NCBI RefSeq assembly: GCF_000313135.1
Contig: NW_004457712.1
Span: 1,237,053-1,301,052, forward strand
Reading direction: 5' to 3'
DNA length: 64,000 bases
DNA from: Acanthamoeba castellanii str. Neff
Lineage: Eukaryota; Discosea; Longamoebia; Acanthamoebidae
Shown here: positions 36,428-47,638 of the stretch, piece after piece
Layout of the letters: every line of letters starts with the position of its first letter
How positions within the stretch are numbered: the stretch's first letter is position 1
Made by a program: the position numbers and the translations under genes
Notes under the pieces: model-generated
Told to the model about the DNA's origin: nothing
Database searches by the model: none
Seen by the model: only the letters and a program-made list of their open reading frames with translations

Positions 36428-38586
36428 TCAGGCACCAACATGGGGGAGGGCCGTCTGGTTGGCGAGGATGGCCCGGCCCACCTCGCCGTAGCCCACGTCC
36501 TGGGTGTAGATCAGCCACACCAACGGCAGCAGCGCAACCTACACATAAACAGGAGAGGAAAAGACACGTCAGCTGCCACGCAGACCTTTGTCAAGGTGTG
36601 CAAGAAAGAAAGACACGTACCACGAACAACAGGTTCATGCCAGTCACTCGCCAAGGACTCTTCTTCTTGCCGCTCCTGAAGAAGAAGAAGAAGAGTGGAG
36701 GTTGGTTGGATGGTGGTTTGATGGGCGAGGCCTTGGGGAGTGGGGGCGTACTGGAGTGTGGGCGCCATGCCGAAGCGGAGCGCCACCCAAATGAGCAGGA
36801 GGATGGCCGACAGGGTCCAACCCCAGATGACCGGCGTCGGCGGCACCACCATGAACAAACGCCACCCAAACTTCATGCACACGGCAAACTGTCGATCGAC
36901 CAAACAGCAAGGTGCGCACCACACACACACGCACACACACGCACGCACGCAAACACACACACACACGTATGTGAGCCGAATACGTGCGGCGCGATAGAGT
37001 AGAGGGCCGGGGGAGTTCAGTTGGGTGGGTCGCGCGTACCTCGACGCCCATGATGGCGATGACCAGCCACATGTCCTTGCCGAGTCGGCGGGTCTGCGTC
37101 TTCTCAAAGGCCACCACGTAGGCGTACCATTCGTGCAGGGCTGCCGACGTGGGACGCGTGTCACGCGATGAGACTTTGCAATTGGGCTGCTTACGCACGC
37201 GAAACAGTGAGTCGCTGGTGGTGGGCGCACGCGCGTACCAGGAATGGAGAGAAGACAGAACAGCAGCAGACGCATCGTGTTCAGCGGGTTGGCCGGCGGA
37301 ATCCTGCACAGTAGGCGCGACTCGTTAGTCAGTCCGAGACCAGAACGCAACACCATCGCGAAAAAAGGAGAGAGGAGGGATAAATACCACAAAACATATT
37401 TGAGGAAGAAGCCGTTCATCTCGACGACCTCCATCATGACGATCATCATCGCCACCATGAAGAACCGACGGACCGAAGAAAACACGGACCATTCATACCT
37501 GAGAAGAAGAAGAAGATGATGAGTGACTCGGGAGTCCCGGAGGCCAAGAAATTGCCCGAGCGTCTGCTCGGCGTACCTGGTCCATCGCATGGGCGAGAAC
37601 TGGGCCAGCGCGCGCTTGAGATGCGTCCTGATGCCTGCCGGGCCCTCCGACGCACCCGTCCAGTCGTATCGACGGACTAGAATTTTGATATGGTGACGTG
37701 TCGGCGTTTCGAAGGCTGTTGTGTTTAGCGACGCAGCACACAAGACGCATCCACGTGTGCTGGCGGTGGTGGGACTGTAACGTACACTCGAGGTATCGGC
37801 AAGTGACCATCCCGAGCACCATGCCCGCGAGGTTGCAGATCATCAGGTCGATGAGCCAGTGATCTGCGCAGTTACGACAACCAACCAATTAGTCACAATA
37901 AAGCCATTATCTACCATTTAAAAAAGAAAAAAATAATAGAACAATAACAAATAATAATAATAATAAAAAAAAAATAGGAGAGGAGCACACGCACCCCACC
38001 AGCACTCGTGGAAGTTGGGGAGGATGTGCTGGAACGAGTACTCGAGGAGCTCCCACAGGATCCCCAGGATCCAGCAGAGACGCCAGTCGCGCAGCATCAC
38101 CATCTTGGCCCACCACCCGAAGGCGTGCGCCGCTGTCGCAGACGAGGTCGGAGGCATGCCAGATCAGCGACCGGAGTTGATGATGATGCCAGCGAGAGGT
38201 AGGAGGGGTACCGATGAAGATGTCGTGCCACGCGGAGGTGACATGCGCGAAATGATTCTCCTGCTCGGGAGTGTAGATACGACAATCTGCAAAGAAGAAC
38301 GAAACGTTTCCGAAATGGTTTAGAAACTGCGGGAGTACGGCCGAAGAAGAGGTTGAGCTTCGGTGGATGGATTGGTTGATTAATGATTCAAGTTACCCGA
38401 GGCATAGATCAGGTCGTTTGCGGCTGGTGGCTTGCCGAGGTCGGGATAGAAGAAGGTGAGGAACTGGCGGGCGTTGTTTTCGCTCTGGACCAGGATGAAC
38501 ACCAGCGCGAGGAGGTACAACAGACCCGCTCCGTGTACCACACGCCTATGATCGTACGATGGCCCAAATAAGTCAGACCTCGTACC

Positions 38587-38630
<44 letters not shown>

Positions 38631-39503
38631 TGGTGATGCAGTGGTCGCTCAAACGCACCAGACCGCCGGGTGTGGTCGTAGAAGCAGACCGTCGCGAAGC
38701 TGGATCATGCAGTAGAGCAAAAACACCACCGTCATGATGGCCAAGCCACTACACAGCAGCACCGCCAAGAGCCGCAAATTGGCGTTGTTAGTCCCGCGAC
38801 ATGGCTGGAATGCACAGCGAGAGAGCGTACACTTTGATTTCGTCCAGGGGATCGGGGGAGGGAGCGCGCAAGAACGAGTGGTAGACTGCATACATAAGAG
38901 GTCAGTAAAAGAGATCGTATAGCGCAGCATAGCATCAGCGGCGACGCCGACAACAACAGCAACAAGGGAAGTGGTGCGTACGAATAAATAGTCCGGTGAT
39001 GGCGAGACCGGTGATCGTCTGTACAGGCACGGTGGGGGTGAGCAGCGTGCGGCTGTGAGTCTGACAGCGCGCGAGCGACTGATTGGGGGGTACGAACGTG
39101 GGATTTGTAGAGGAAGGAGAAAGGGCTGCCGGTCTCCTCGAGGAACGGTTCTGGCTCGTGCGGCCAAAGCTTGAGCATCGAGTGGTGGCGCTTGCGCTTG
39201 TTCTTCAGTTTTCGTGGTGACAACAAGCCATTGTCCGCATCGCCATCAGCTGTTGTGTCATGTGCGTGTCGTGCGGCACAGCATAATGGTGAGTGCGCTG
39301 AGCAGGCGCTACAAAAAAAAAAAAAAAAATCTCTTCCTCGTTGAATAGGAATTGCAGAATCTCCCGCGTAGCGTACCGAGTGAGGACGTGGAGACGGATC
39401 GGCCCTTGCCCACTATGCTGTAGGAGGTTTCATCAGGGCTGGAGGTGCTCATGGGGATCTGTCGCCGTCGCACACCCTGCTCATCTTCCGATTCTCGCTT
39501 CAT
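36428..39503 (-). CDS. Phosphatidylserine synthase, base-exchange type
   Basis: Sixteen exons on the minus strand: 39503-39377, 39249-39098, 39018-38982, 38885-38831, 38748-38659, 38545-38397, 38286-38212, 38132-37995, 37863-37786, 37676-37577, 37498-37388, 37303-37239, 37140-37040, 36888-36752, 36675-36621, 36538-36428; 526 residues. A Ser/Lys-rich cytosolic N-terminus precedes the PSS core: GLLLRPHPAVWRVVHG, NNARQFLTFFYPDLGKP, DCRIYTPEQ, AHAFGWWAKMVMLRDWRLCW, LWELLEYSFQHILPNFHECW, WDHWLIDLMICNLAGMVLGM and RRYDWTG. About nine membrane helices. It swaps serine for the head group of PC or PE in the ER. All 15 introns keep phase. Several exons are under 60 bases. Confidence 0.95.
38588..38630. 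repeat. AAC trinucleotide repeat in phosphatidylserine synthase intron
   Basis: About 14 AAC units within intron 38546-38658. Confidence 0.9.
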
Positions 39504-39886
39504 CTCTGGGGTACACAATCAATCTCGAGATTAATTCAACGACCACTGATGCCACAAGGAAATCAATCGATTGAGCCATATCGCCAAATATATATCGTCT
39601 TAAGTTAGCTTCAAAAGATGAAAAATCGTCATCTTTTGTTGCGCAGAAACATGAAGGAAAAACGCATCGATGAGTGTTGTGGCGATGTACCAAGTCTCTC
39701 GGAAAAGATGCAACACGATCTGCAGCTGTGTCACCTTCTCCGGGTGTGGCGCTTGTGTCCTTCCTCGAAACGTGGGGCTGACTCACACGTGTCTTTTGGG
39801 AGTGCACAAGAAGCAGAGAGAGAAAAGATTATTTTCCAGACCAGGGGAATTAACAATTGATAGACAGATTCGTTGCTGAAGGAGAG
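39504..39886. promoter_or_regulatory. Divergent intergenic region (phosphatidylserine synthase / mL41)
   Basis: 383 bases between two genes that point away from each other. The mL41 side has ATTTTCCAGACC and TTAACAATTG. No defined element recognised. Confidence 0.5.
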
Positions 39887-40402
39887 ATGGGCGTGTTCGG
39901 AAGCTTGACGCGAAGGACCGGGCTGGGTGCTCGCACAACGGTCGGAACGACCGGCTTCACCCGAGGCAAGGTCTCCGCAAACCAAGGCAAGGGTCGGCTT
40001 ACCCCCAAGATGACGCCCCGAGGATGGTACAAGGGCGTTGGCTGCCGCTCTCTCGGCTTCCACACCAAGAAAGGCACGTACCCCTCCAATGCTGCCGCCG
40101 CCGACGAGCGTTGAATTTTAATCATTAATCCGATTGCTCATTTATTCAATTCGCCATCTTCCAGGTGGCTACAGGGTAGTGCCGGCCAAGGTGCCCGTCT
40201 ACGTTATTCCTGATCTCACCGACTGCCCTGTACCCTCCCATTCTCTCCTTTCCTCTGTTCAGCTTTGTGCTCACTCAAGCACTCGCTACCCCGCTCTCTG
40301 TGCTGAGTGCAGTTGAAGCCCTACGTGAGCTGGTCGACCAAGCGCGTGGTGGTGCAGCCCCTCCGCCTGCCCAGCGATAAGGAGCTCGCGCAGCTCGAGT
40401 AG
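39887..40402 (+). CDS. Mitochondrial large-subunit ribosomal protein mL41 (MRP-L27 family)
   Basis: Three exons, 39887-40073, 40165-40229, 40313-40402; 113 residues. The family pattern is present: basic N-terminus (MGVFGSLTRRTGLGARTTVG), RLTPKMTPRGWYKGVGCRSLGFHTKKGGYRVV, then VYVIPDLTD and LKPYVSWSTKRV. Typical length for mL41 is 110-140 residues. The first intron begins GCACGT; only a GC donor after 40073 gives HTKKGGYRVV, because the nearby GTACCC would break the frame. The gene is one of two mitoribosomal proteins in this window. Confidence 0.88.
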
Positions 40403-40803
40403 TGGCCTGGCGATGTTCTTCAACAACAACCCAATCACTACTAAACAGTGTTGATGGCGCAGTGACTCAGAAGGTCAGTCCGAAAGCACATCAATCGGCG
40501 TGTGTCCCACATGTTCTGGTGATGGTGTGTGCCGTGATGCAGCGTGTCTCATGGGTGGACTCAACGCCCACCCACCAAATCTGAGCTGCTGCCGAGCTTG
40601 TGAAGGCCGCGTGGCTGGTCCCACGCCCAGCAGCTGTACAAGCTCTATCAAGTCTATGGGCGCACGACCACCAGCCACCTCACTAGGGACAGGAAGAAGG
40701 AATGTTGATCATTACTGTCGACTAGCTGTTCCCGCCAAAACCGCAATGCTCTTCGTTTGGTTGGGAATTCAAGTTGCAGAGCTCCAATTGATTTACAGGA
40801 AAG
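40403..40803. other. Intergenic between mL41 and the XRCC4-like gene
   Basis: 401 bases, moderately AT-rich, with no protein-like frame linked by splice sites. It presumably holds the promoter of the XRCC4-like gene. Confidence 0.5.
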
Positions 40804-42759
40804 ATGGAAGATTGCCACCTCACTCGCTTCGTGCTCGGTGGCAGACATTTCTATTTTCGAACGAGGTAAGACTCTGGCCCTTCCTTAGTACCCACGTCAC
40901 CACGTACTTCGCCTCAGGTTCCTCTACAAAATCGCAGTTGGCGGGACACCGAGTTCCAAATCCACATTACAGATGGATGTAAGGTGTGGCATGGACAAGG
41001 TAAGTGCACCCCGCCTCTTTGATGCACCAGCTACTCAAGTCCTGACCTTGTGGTTCGCTTCTTGTTGACCCCTTCCAGCGGAGGAGGAGTTCATAGAGAA
41101 CTCGCTCAAGCCCGCGGAGATGGAGCTCGACGAGTACATGCAGCTCACGAAGCGGGCTCTCACCGTGCAGGACATCACCAAGAAACACTTCTCCTACCGC
41201 CTCAGCCAGCCATCGCCCAGCGAGCTCCACGTACGCTCGCCCCACCCGCCCAGCCACTACGCGTACATCAGGAAAAAACTCATTGGCTTCTTTCTCTTTC
41301 ATGTAGTTGACGTGGCGCATCAAGCTCGGCCAAGAGTCATCACAAGTTGGCTTCTCGGTATGTAGGATGTAAGGATTTGGTGACGTAGATCATGCGCTAC
41401 ATGATGAAGCAGCCATTTATTGATGATGACTCGACTACGTGCGCTCAGGTCAAAGGCACGCTGCCGCTCACGCTAATGAAGGACGGTCGCGGCATGGTGC
41501 AGCAGTGCCTCGACAGCCTCATTGATCGACAGACCGTACTCGAGGTATACCTCTCACGCAGGCCTATGAGGGACACCTGAAGGCCAGGCCCCATTCGACT
41601 CACGCCCCCGTGTTTGTGTTACGCACGACACACAGAGGAGTAACAAGGAGCTGCGCACACAGAACGAGGCCCTGTTCACTCAGAGGGACAGCGCCCTGGC
41701 CCAGCTCAACGTGCTGGTTGAAGAAAAGAAGGCCATGGAGTCGGACCTCTACAACAAGGTCCGGACAACTGCAAGCTGCGCTCAAACGCGACACGGCACG
41801 GCACAGCTCACCCCACTGGAGTACAGTTTGTGCAGATCCTCAACGAAAAGAAAAAGAAGATCCGCGAGCTGAAGCGACAAGGCAAGGCCTTTCCCCGTTC
41901 AGCTTACCAGCTGGTCACAACAACGTCTAATATTGACGGGCGCTGTGTTGTGCAATGGTGATGGTGGTGGTGGTGATGATGACAGGACGAAGCGGGGTGG
42001 TCAGCTTGAGCGACGAGGAGGACTCGCGGTGGCCGCCATCAACTGCCGGATCAACACGCAACGCCAACACCGCTCAAGAGCGCAGGACTTCCGGACCAGA
42101 GGACGACGCGGATGAGGAAACATCACACAAAGGCACTCCACTTCGCAAGAAGGCCTTCCTGGACGATGCTCTTATATTGACCTCAATGACCACCACGGTG
42201 TGTCTGCGCAGGAACCTTCTCGTTGACAGGACCTACTCCTTCGCTCTCGCTGTTGGGCGATGACGGCGAGTACCTCATCCGTACGTCGGTGCGAAAGCGG
42301 TGCGGAACACTCTGAACCCCCCACAACAGCTCTTCTTCACTGTTCACGCACCCCGCGCCTGACCCGCTCATCGTTATCATCTTCTGCGTTGTTGTTGTTG
42401 TCATTGTGGTTGCATGCCCCGCCAGGCATCGACCACAGCAGAGCGCGAGGGTGGGAGACGCAGCACAGCAGAACGCAGCGGCATCCACGTCGTTCAAGGA
42501 GAAGCTGATGGCCCAGCACTCGCCGCTCGTGGGCAGCAGGAAGCGACCCAACAGCAGCAACAACGATGGCGATGGCGACGACGGCGTGGACCAGATGCAG
42601 GCCCGGTTCGCGAAGCCCGTGGCCAAGAAGGTGCGGCTCGGTGATGGCCAGCCGGGCTCGCCGCGCAAGCCCCAGCAGGCTCCCCTGAGTAGTGCTGCGG
42701 CGCGTGCGGCCAAGCGGCGATCGGTGAGCGCTGAGGATTTGCTGGACATGTGCCAGTAG
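40804..42759 (+). CDS. XRCC4-like non-homologous end-joining factor
   Basis: Exons: 40804-40865, 40938-40999, 41079-41230, 41307-41357, 41449-41544, 41636-41758, 41827-41881, 41986-42132, 42212-42280, 42464-42759; 370 residues. The head domain reads HFYFRTSWRDTEFQIHITDG then CKVWHGQ, equivalent to the XRCC4 strand pair with the DG turn and conserved Trp. LTWRIKLGQ and GTLPLTLMKD follow. The long helix carries NKELRTQNEALFTQRDSALA and KAMESDLYNKFVQILNEKKKKIREL, the ligase-IV-binding coiled coil. The C-terminal third is acidic/Ser/Lys-rich and ends SVSAEDLLDMCQ. XRCC4 scaffolds DNA ligase IV in end joining. Two introns appear to use GC donors (41882 GCAAGG, 42133 GCACTC). The 42132-42464 joins are the least certain. 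Confidence 0.82.
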
Positions 42760-42991
42760 CCCAAAACAAACACAGGCGCCCCTTTGGTTGGCTCAAAAAT
42801 GCTTGCCCCATAGAGGGAGAAGGCAAGATGAACAGGAGGGGAAGGAAGAGCAGCAAATGGATGAAGCAACGAAAAGAGAGAAAAGACAGCATTAGCTCGA
42901 AGTAGTGGCAAATATCTGGAAGATAGGCAGTGCATGAAGTTCTAGTTTCAGTTGATACAAGAAGCTCTAGTGCAGAAGGAAAAAAGCTGGA

Positions 42992-43063
42992 TGAGCCCGC
43001 GGGGACTTGAACCCCGAATCTCTTGATCCGAAGTCAAGCGCCTTTCTATTAGGCCACGGACCC
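42992..43063 (-). tRNA. tRNA-Arg (anticodon TCG), copy 1
   Basis: 72-base minus-strand cloverleaf: acceptor GGGTCCG with wobble pairs to CGGGCTC, D arm GGCCTAATAGAAAGGC, anticodon arm CTTGA-CTTCGGA-TCAAG (anticodon TCG), T arm CGGGG-TTCAAGT-CCCCG. It is followed by CAGCTTTTTT, a Pol III terminator. It is nearly identical to the plus-strand copies at 45602 and 46184. Confidence 0.93.
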
Positions 43064-43257
43064 ATTCGTGCTTTATGAAAAACAAACTTGATATTTTGGA
43101 CCAATCCGAACTCCACAACAGTGTTCGGTGAGATCTCGCGCCCCTCTTTTTGTGCACGTGACGAAAAAGACATGTGATCAGGAGGCTGTTGAGTATTGCC
43201 TGCAGATGGAGCGCTGTCAAGCGACCTGTTGGAGAGCACAGATGTCATCAATCTTGC

Positions 43258-43809
43258 TCACGGGCCAGCCCGGCACGTTGAGTCTGCGATATCGCAGCCG
43301 CGCGCTTCTTCGTCTTCTTCTTTGGCCTCCTGGCCTCGGGCCGGTGGAGCACTCGGTGCGGACGGTGGAAGCGCCACAGTATCAGAAGTGGTGGCGATCG
43401 TTGCCGGAGGAGTGGGCAGGTGCTTGATTCGTCGCTCCATCCACTCGGCCTCCTCCTTCCACCTTTCCTTGTCGTAGTACGTCGCCAGCTGCCGGTAGCG
43501 CTCCCCAACGTCGAACCCGATGCTGAGATGGTTCGGGGTGAGTTGGCCGCCAAGGCCGAGTGAGAGTGAGAGGTGCGGTACCAGTGGCTGAGCTTACGTA
43601 GGTCGATCGGACACAGATGCAGTGCCTAGGTGGGTTGCATTGGTTGGTCAGCAGTGAAGGGGAGTGGAAAGGTGAGAATAGGCCCGATTGGGCATCAAAT
43701 CTAAGCACCCACCTCGGCGTGGTCTTGGCCATCGGGTGACGCGTGGGCATTCATCAGGCAGGTGTAGTACACGCAATGGTCGATGCCAAAGATGTGGCAC
43801 ATCTCCTAT

Positions 43810-43855
<46 letters not shown>

Positions 43856-45494
43856 TGTTCGGGGTTGTTATTGTTGTGGGTGAGCACAGAAACTGATGTG
43901 CACAAGAGAGGTCGGCGCGTACGTGGGCCATGGTCTTACACGTCCTCAGCTTCCACATGCGTTTCTCCTCTGCGCTGTAACTCACACTACCAAACAAAAA
44001 CACGAAAAAGAAAACACTCTTGAGTGAGCGCGTCATCGTCTTTGGCGCGGGGTGGTGGTAAGGCGCACCTCTTCTTTCTTTTGTTTGACGCCCCTCCCTG
44101 CGGCTTGCCGTGGTGGTACAAGCTTGGGTCGGTGGAGAGAGAGAGAGAGAGACAGAGAGAAGGTCAGCCTCAGCCCCAGAGCACACACACACACACACAC
44201 CACACACACACGCACACACACACGCACGCACGCACACACACACACACACACACAACAAGAAGGGGAGGTGCTGGGTCGAACCTGATCACGCCGACCCGAT
44301 CGCCCGTGCCCCGTCCCAGTACGATCTCTCCGTCGTCTCGCGGGTGTTCGTAGATGTCGCGGGCGGTGATGGCCACCACGCAGAACCCGTCCTTGGGCAG
44401 CAACTCCTTGATTACCCTGGTGGTACCCCGCTCCTGTCATCTTCATACTGTGCACACGACACGCACGACACACGACACACGACACACGACACACGACACG
44501 ACACGACACGCACGACACGACACACAAAGCATGCACGGCGGTGCACATCATCGTGGTATATTATGCCTGAGGATGTCCATGTCGTAGAGGCGCTCGTTGC
44601 CGAAGGTCTTGGACTTCTTGGTCTTGATCGGGTACTGGTAGGGCGGCGACAGAATGTACACACCACCTGCCACCCACCCAGCCCAGCCCAGCCCAGCCCA
44701 GATTCGGTTCGAGTGTGAACCAACCAACCAACCAGCTTTCGCCTTGCACCATGCGAGTTGGGTGTGGGGCTACCTTTCTCCTTGACGAAGGTGAGCGGCC
44801 GCATGATCTTGACCTTGAGCCCGTGGAAGAAGGCCGCCACGAACTCGGCCAGCTGCGCGATCGTGGGCGCCGCCGGGTGCACCTCGTCAAACTGCAGATC
44901 GTATTCCTCCTCCTCCACCACCTCCTTCTTCATTCTTTTCCGCTTTCTCTTTCGCTTTCCGTCATCGCCGTCATCGCTCTCTGTTGTCGTGGCGGCTTCG
45001 TTGATGCCGAGCGGCAGCAGGTAGATGGTGTCCCTCTTGCTGTCCCTGTGTGCGTAGCACGCACCACGACCCAGCCAAGCCAAGCCAGGCGCGCGGAGAG
45101 AAATGTGAGCGCACCACCCCTTGTGGTGCGGGGGGGGGGGGCGTACGGAGCGTAGCGTTGCATGTGGAGCCAGTCGGCATAGGTCTGCGGCTCTTCGTCC
45201 TCTTCTCGCGCCCAGTCCTGGATGTCCGCAAAGAGTGCTGCGTGGGATTGTTTAGAAGAAAAAGAAAAGAAGAAATGTTAGAGGGGGGGGGCGTGGCACG
45301 GTACCTGCGCCGGCAGCGGGGACAGAGAGGTGGGGAGGCGGGTCAGGGCCAAGGGCAGCCACGCGCACGTCCGCCACCACCGTCGGCTTCGAACCACGCA
45401 AAGCAGTTGTAATTTTCGTTGAGGGCGGTGACCTGTCCTCTTCATCCCCAGGAGAAGGAGCTCTCCTGTCCCTCTCCCTTCTGTTCCTTTTCAT
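43258..45494 (-). CDS. Archaemetzincin-type zinc metallopeptidase
   Basis: Ten exons on the minus strand: 45494-45305, 45237-45147, 45045-44774, 44666-44567, 44416-44282, 44122-44069, 43986-43923, 43805-43713, 43625-43582, 43522-43258; 435 residues. The catalytic core spans a splice site: RTCKTMAH|EMCHIFGIDHCVYYTCLM gives HEMCHIFGIDH, the HExxHxxGxxH zinc site followed by the Cys cluster diagnostic of archaemetzincins. LLPKDGFCVVAITARDIYEH, GVI, ALHLCPIDLRKLSHCIGFDV and ERYRQLATYY complete the family. The N-terminal half holds an acidic/basic insert (ESDDGDDGKRKRKRKRMKK). Cellular role is poorly known. The intron after 44567 begins GCATAA, another GC donor. A TCG trinucleotide tract (43810-43854) lies in an intron. 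Confidence 0.9.
43810..43854. repeat. TCG trinucleotide repeat in archaemetzincin intron
   Basis: About 15 TCG units in intron 43806-43922, abutting the acceptor of the exon that carries the HExxH motif half. Confidence 0.9.
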
Positions 45495-45601
45495 TGCCGC
45501 CCTTTGTCGTTCAAATAAATAAATAAATAAATAAAATGGTACTTTAGCCAACACAAACGTTTTATGTGCAAAACTACGGGCATCCACGATTCATCACGAA
45601 T

Positions 45602-45673
45602 GGGTTCGTGGCCTAATAGAAAGGCGCTTGACTTCGGATCAAGAGATTCGGGGTTCAAGTCCCCGCGGGCTCA
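45602..45673 (+). tRNA. tRNA-Arg (anticodon TCG), copy 2
   Basis: 72 bases, identical to copy 1 except the acceptor stem reads GGGTTCG (T instead of C at position 5, still paired as T-G). It is followed by CAGCTTTTTCCC. It starts about 110 bases upstream of, and divergent from, the archaemetzincin start at 45494. Confidence 0.93.
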
Positions 45674-46183
45674 TCCAGCTTTTTCCCTTCTGCAACTTGC
45701 TGTATCGCCTGAAACTAGAACTTCATCGGCACTGCAACTTCATGCATCCACTTTTGCCCCACCCCACAGTTAACACATCCAATTTGGCCACTTCAAACAA
45801 TTTGTGTTGGCCATCTTCCACAGCTCCTTCACCTCCTGCTGACCATCACAACAAAACCAACAAAGATGTTCTGATTATAGATGCACTCAGTAACTGGCCA
45901 AGTTGGTGCCAGTGGTGGCTGCTCTGGGCAAGTGTTGGTGACATAGGTCCTAATGTTTTAGAATAAACATCTGGTTCCAATATCTTGCAATGTAAAGCTA
46001 TGTCTACCATTTCAGTTCAATCAGATGCCCACATTTTGGACAAAGCTGATCAGCTTGTACATGTCTGAGCACTCAGATATCCTTACTGTATGGGTTAATG
46101 GCCTCATAGAAAGAGTGCTTATGATGTGAGCTGCACAAATGGAAGAGGGAAAATTACAAGATTGTTTTTCAAAGAGCACGAAT
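45674..46183. other. Spacer with tRNA flank duplication
   Basis: AT-rich spacer between two tRNA-Arg(TCG) copies. The first 60 bases resemble the downstream flanks of the other two copies (CAGCTTTTTCCCTTCTGCA, then GAAACTAGAACTTCAT). No protein-coding frame is seen. It includes the relic at 46091. Confidence 0.6.
46091..46130 (+). pseudogene. Decayed tRNA-Arg 5' half
   Basis: TGGGTTAATGGCCTCATAGA then AAGAGTGCTTATGATGTGAG aligns base for base with the 5' half of the neighbouring tRNA-Arg(TCG), from the acceptor through D arm to the anticodon stem, with about eight changes. The anticodon loop and 3' half are lost. It lies 54 bases upstream of the intact copy at 46184. Confidence 0.65.
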
Positions 46184-46255
46184 GGGTCCGTGGCCTAATA
46201 GAAAGGCGCTTGACTTCGGATCAAGAGATTCGGGGTTCAAGTCCCCGCGGGCTCA
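46184..46255 (+). tRNA. tRNA-Arg (anticodon TCG), copy 3
   Basis: 72 bases, identical to copy 1, with the same upstream AAAGAGCACGAAT-type flank and downstream TAGCTTTTTCCCTTCTGCAC. No encoded CCA. Confidence 0.93.
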
Positions 46256-46767
46256 TCTAGCTTTTTCCCTTCTGCACTAGAACTGCATGCACTGCCTATC
46301 TTTCTCTCTTTTTGTTATTACTTCATTCATTCATTTACTCCCTTCCACCTGTGGTTCCTTGTGTTCATGCAGCCCTTTCCTGCTTAACTATAAAGTATCT
46401 TTCCACATCATCTTTGCAGATTCTATCCTTCATCTACCATCTCCAGGAACATAGTGTTTGGCATATGGGAGGGTGAGGAGTGGTGATATATTGGTTGTAG
46501 CACAGTGATAATATGGGTTGTGTTGGTTTATTGTTACTGCTCCCTTAGCAACCATCATTATTCTGTGGGCTGTGGATGATTGGTTGTATTGTAAATTTAC
46601 AAAGATCGTAGTGAGATCTGAAAAGGTTTGGACATGTAGATGATGATGAAGTTAGGGTAGCGCATGGTTGGCCCCAATACTCACCAAATCGCACTGATTG
46701 GGCGTGTAATGGAAATGAATGGCGACCGTTAGATGGTAGAAGATGGCAAGCGGAGGACAGAGGGGCT
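46256..46767. other. Intergenic, AT-rich, no gene seen
   Basis: About 510 bases. The first 70 continue the duplicated tRNA flank (CACTAGAACTGCATGCACTG). The remainder shows no coding or RNA signal that I can support. Confidence 0.5.
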
Positions 46768-47040
46768 TCATTCGCGTCTGAACTTGAAGACGACGGCCGA
46801 CTGGAAGCGGTCGACGAGGGGCTTCTCCATGCAGCGCCAATCGAGGATGATCTTGCGGCCAGGGTCGCCCTTAGCCCGCTTCTGTTTCTCCACGAGGACG
46901 ACGAAATCGAAGACGTCCATCTTCGCGTCGGCCTCCGTCGCCGTCTCGAACTTGTGCTTGCCCCACCACTCCCAGCCCTGTCCCGTCGGTTGCTCGTTCT
47001 TCTTGTACACGTAAAGGCGGTATGGTCGCTTGGAGGCCAT
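46768..47040 (-). CDS. Small unidentified single-exon protein (90 residues)
   Basis: Intronless frame on the minus strand starting MASKRPYRLYVYKKNEQPTG and ending VFKFRRE. It is basic with aromatic residues (GWEWWGKHKFET) and a central VFDFVVLVEKQKRA strand-helix pattern. No signal peptide or membrane helix. The ATG context (gaagccATGG) is good. I do not recognise a family. Lack of introns is rare in this window. Confidence 0.55.
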   Translation of the reverse strand: MASKRPYRLYVYKKNEQPTGQGWEWWGKHKFETATEADAKMDVFDFVVLVEKQKRAKGDPGRKIILDWRCMEKPLVDRFQSAVVFKFRRE

Positions 47041-47638
47041 GGCTTCTTCTTCTCTTACGTGAGGAGTTTAGATGAGAGATGTATGAGTGAATAGGGAGAT
47101 AGCAGAGAGGAGGTCTCGTGTTGCGCGTTTGTCCGTTGGCGTGGAAGAACTCACACTTACTTGTGTGTACTTTGGGCCGTGCTCGAGTTGATAAATAACG
47201 CTTCGGAGACAGTTGGTTTAGCTCCGATGAAAGAAAATGAAGCGCGTTCCTCGTTCGCTCTTTCGGCGGCATCTATGGCACGCGTGGCTTGGCTTCCCCT
47301 GTCGCCATAGGCCACCTGGGATCCACACCGAAAGGCCACACGCCAACCAAACCCACCCAGAAGGCCACTTCGCCCGTGGGGCGGGTACCCCCCCTTACAC
47401 ACTGTGACAATAGCGCGAAGCCAAGTCGTCGGCGCGAACACTCGGCCAAGAAAGAAGCCGATGAAGGTGCAAAGAGTGGATGTCAAAGAAACAAACGTGG
47501 TTTGTAGGTAGGCAGAGTTAAAAAAAATGGCCCAATGCATAGAGTGCGCCGGAGAAGAGATAAGAACACCGCGGGAGAAGATGGAGAGAAACGCCGAGAG
47601 AGAAAAGCTCAAGCTGGCTTCGGTGGCCGTCGCAAGCT
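47041..47638. other. Intergenic, no gene seen
   Basis: 598 bases between the small orphan start and the repeat-protein stop (both minus). It contains a GCCACCTGG/CCACACCGAAAGGCCAC-type GC-rich patch but no supported frame. Confidence 0.5.
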
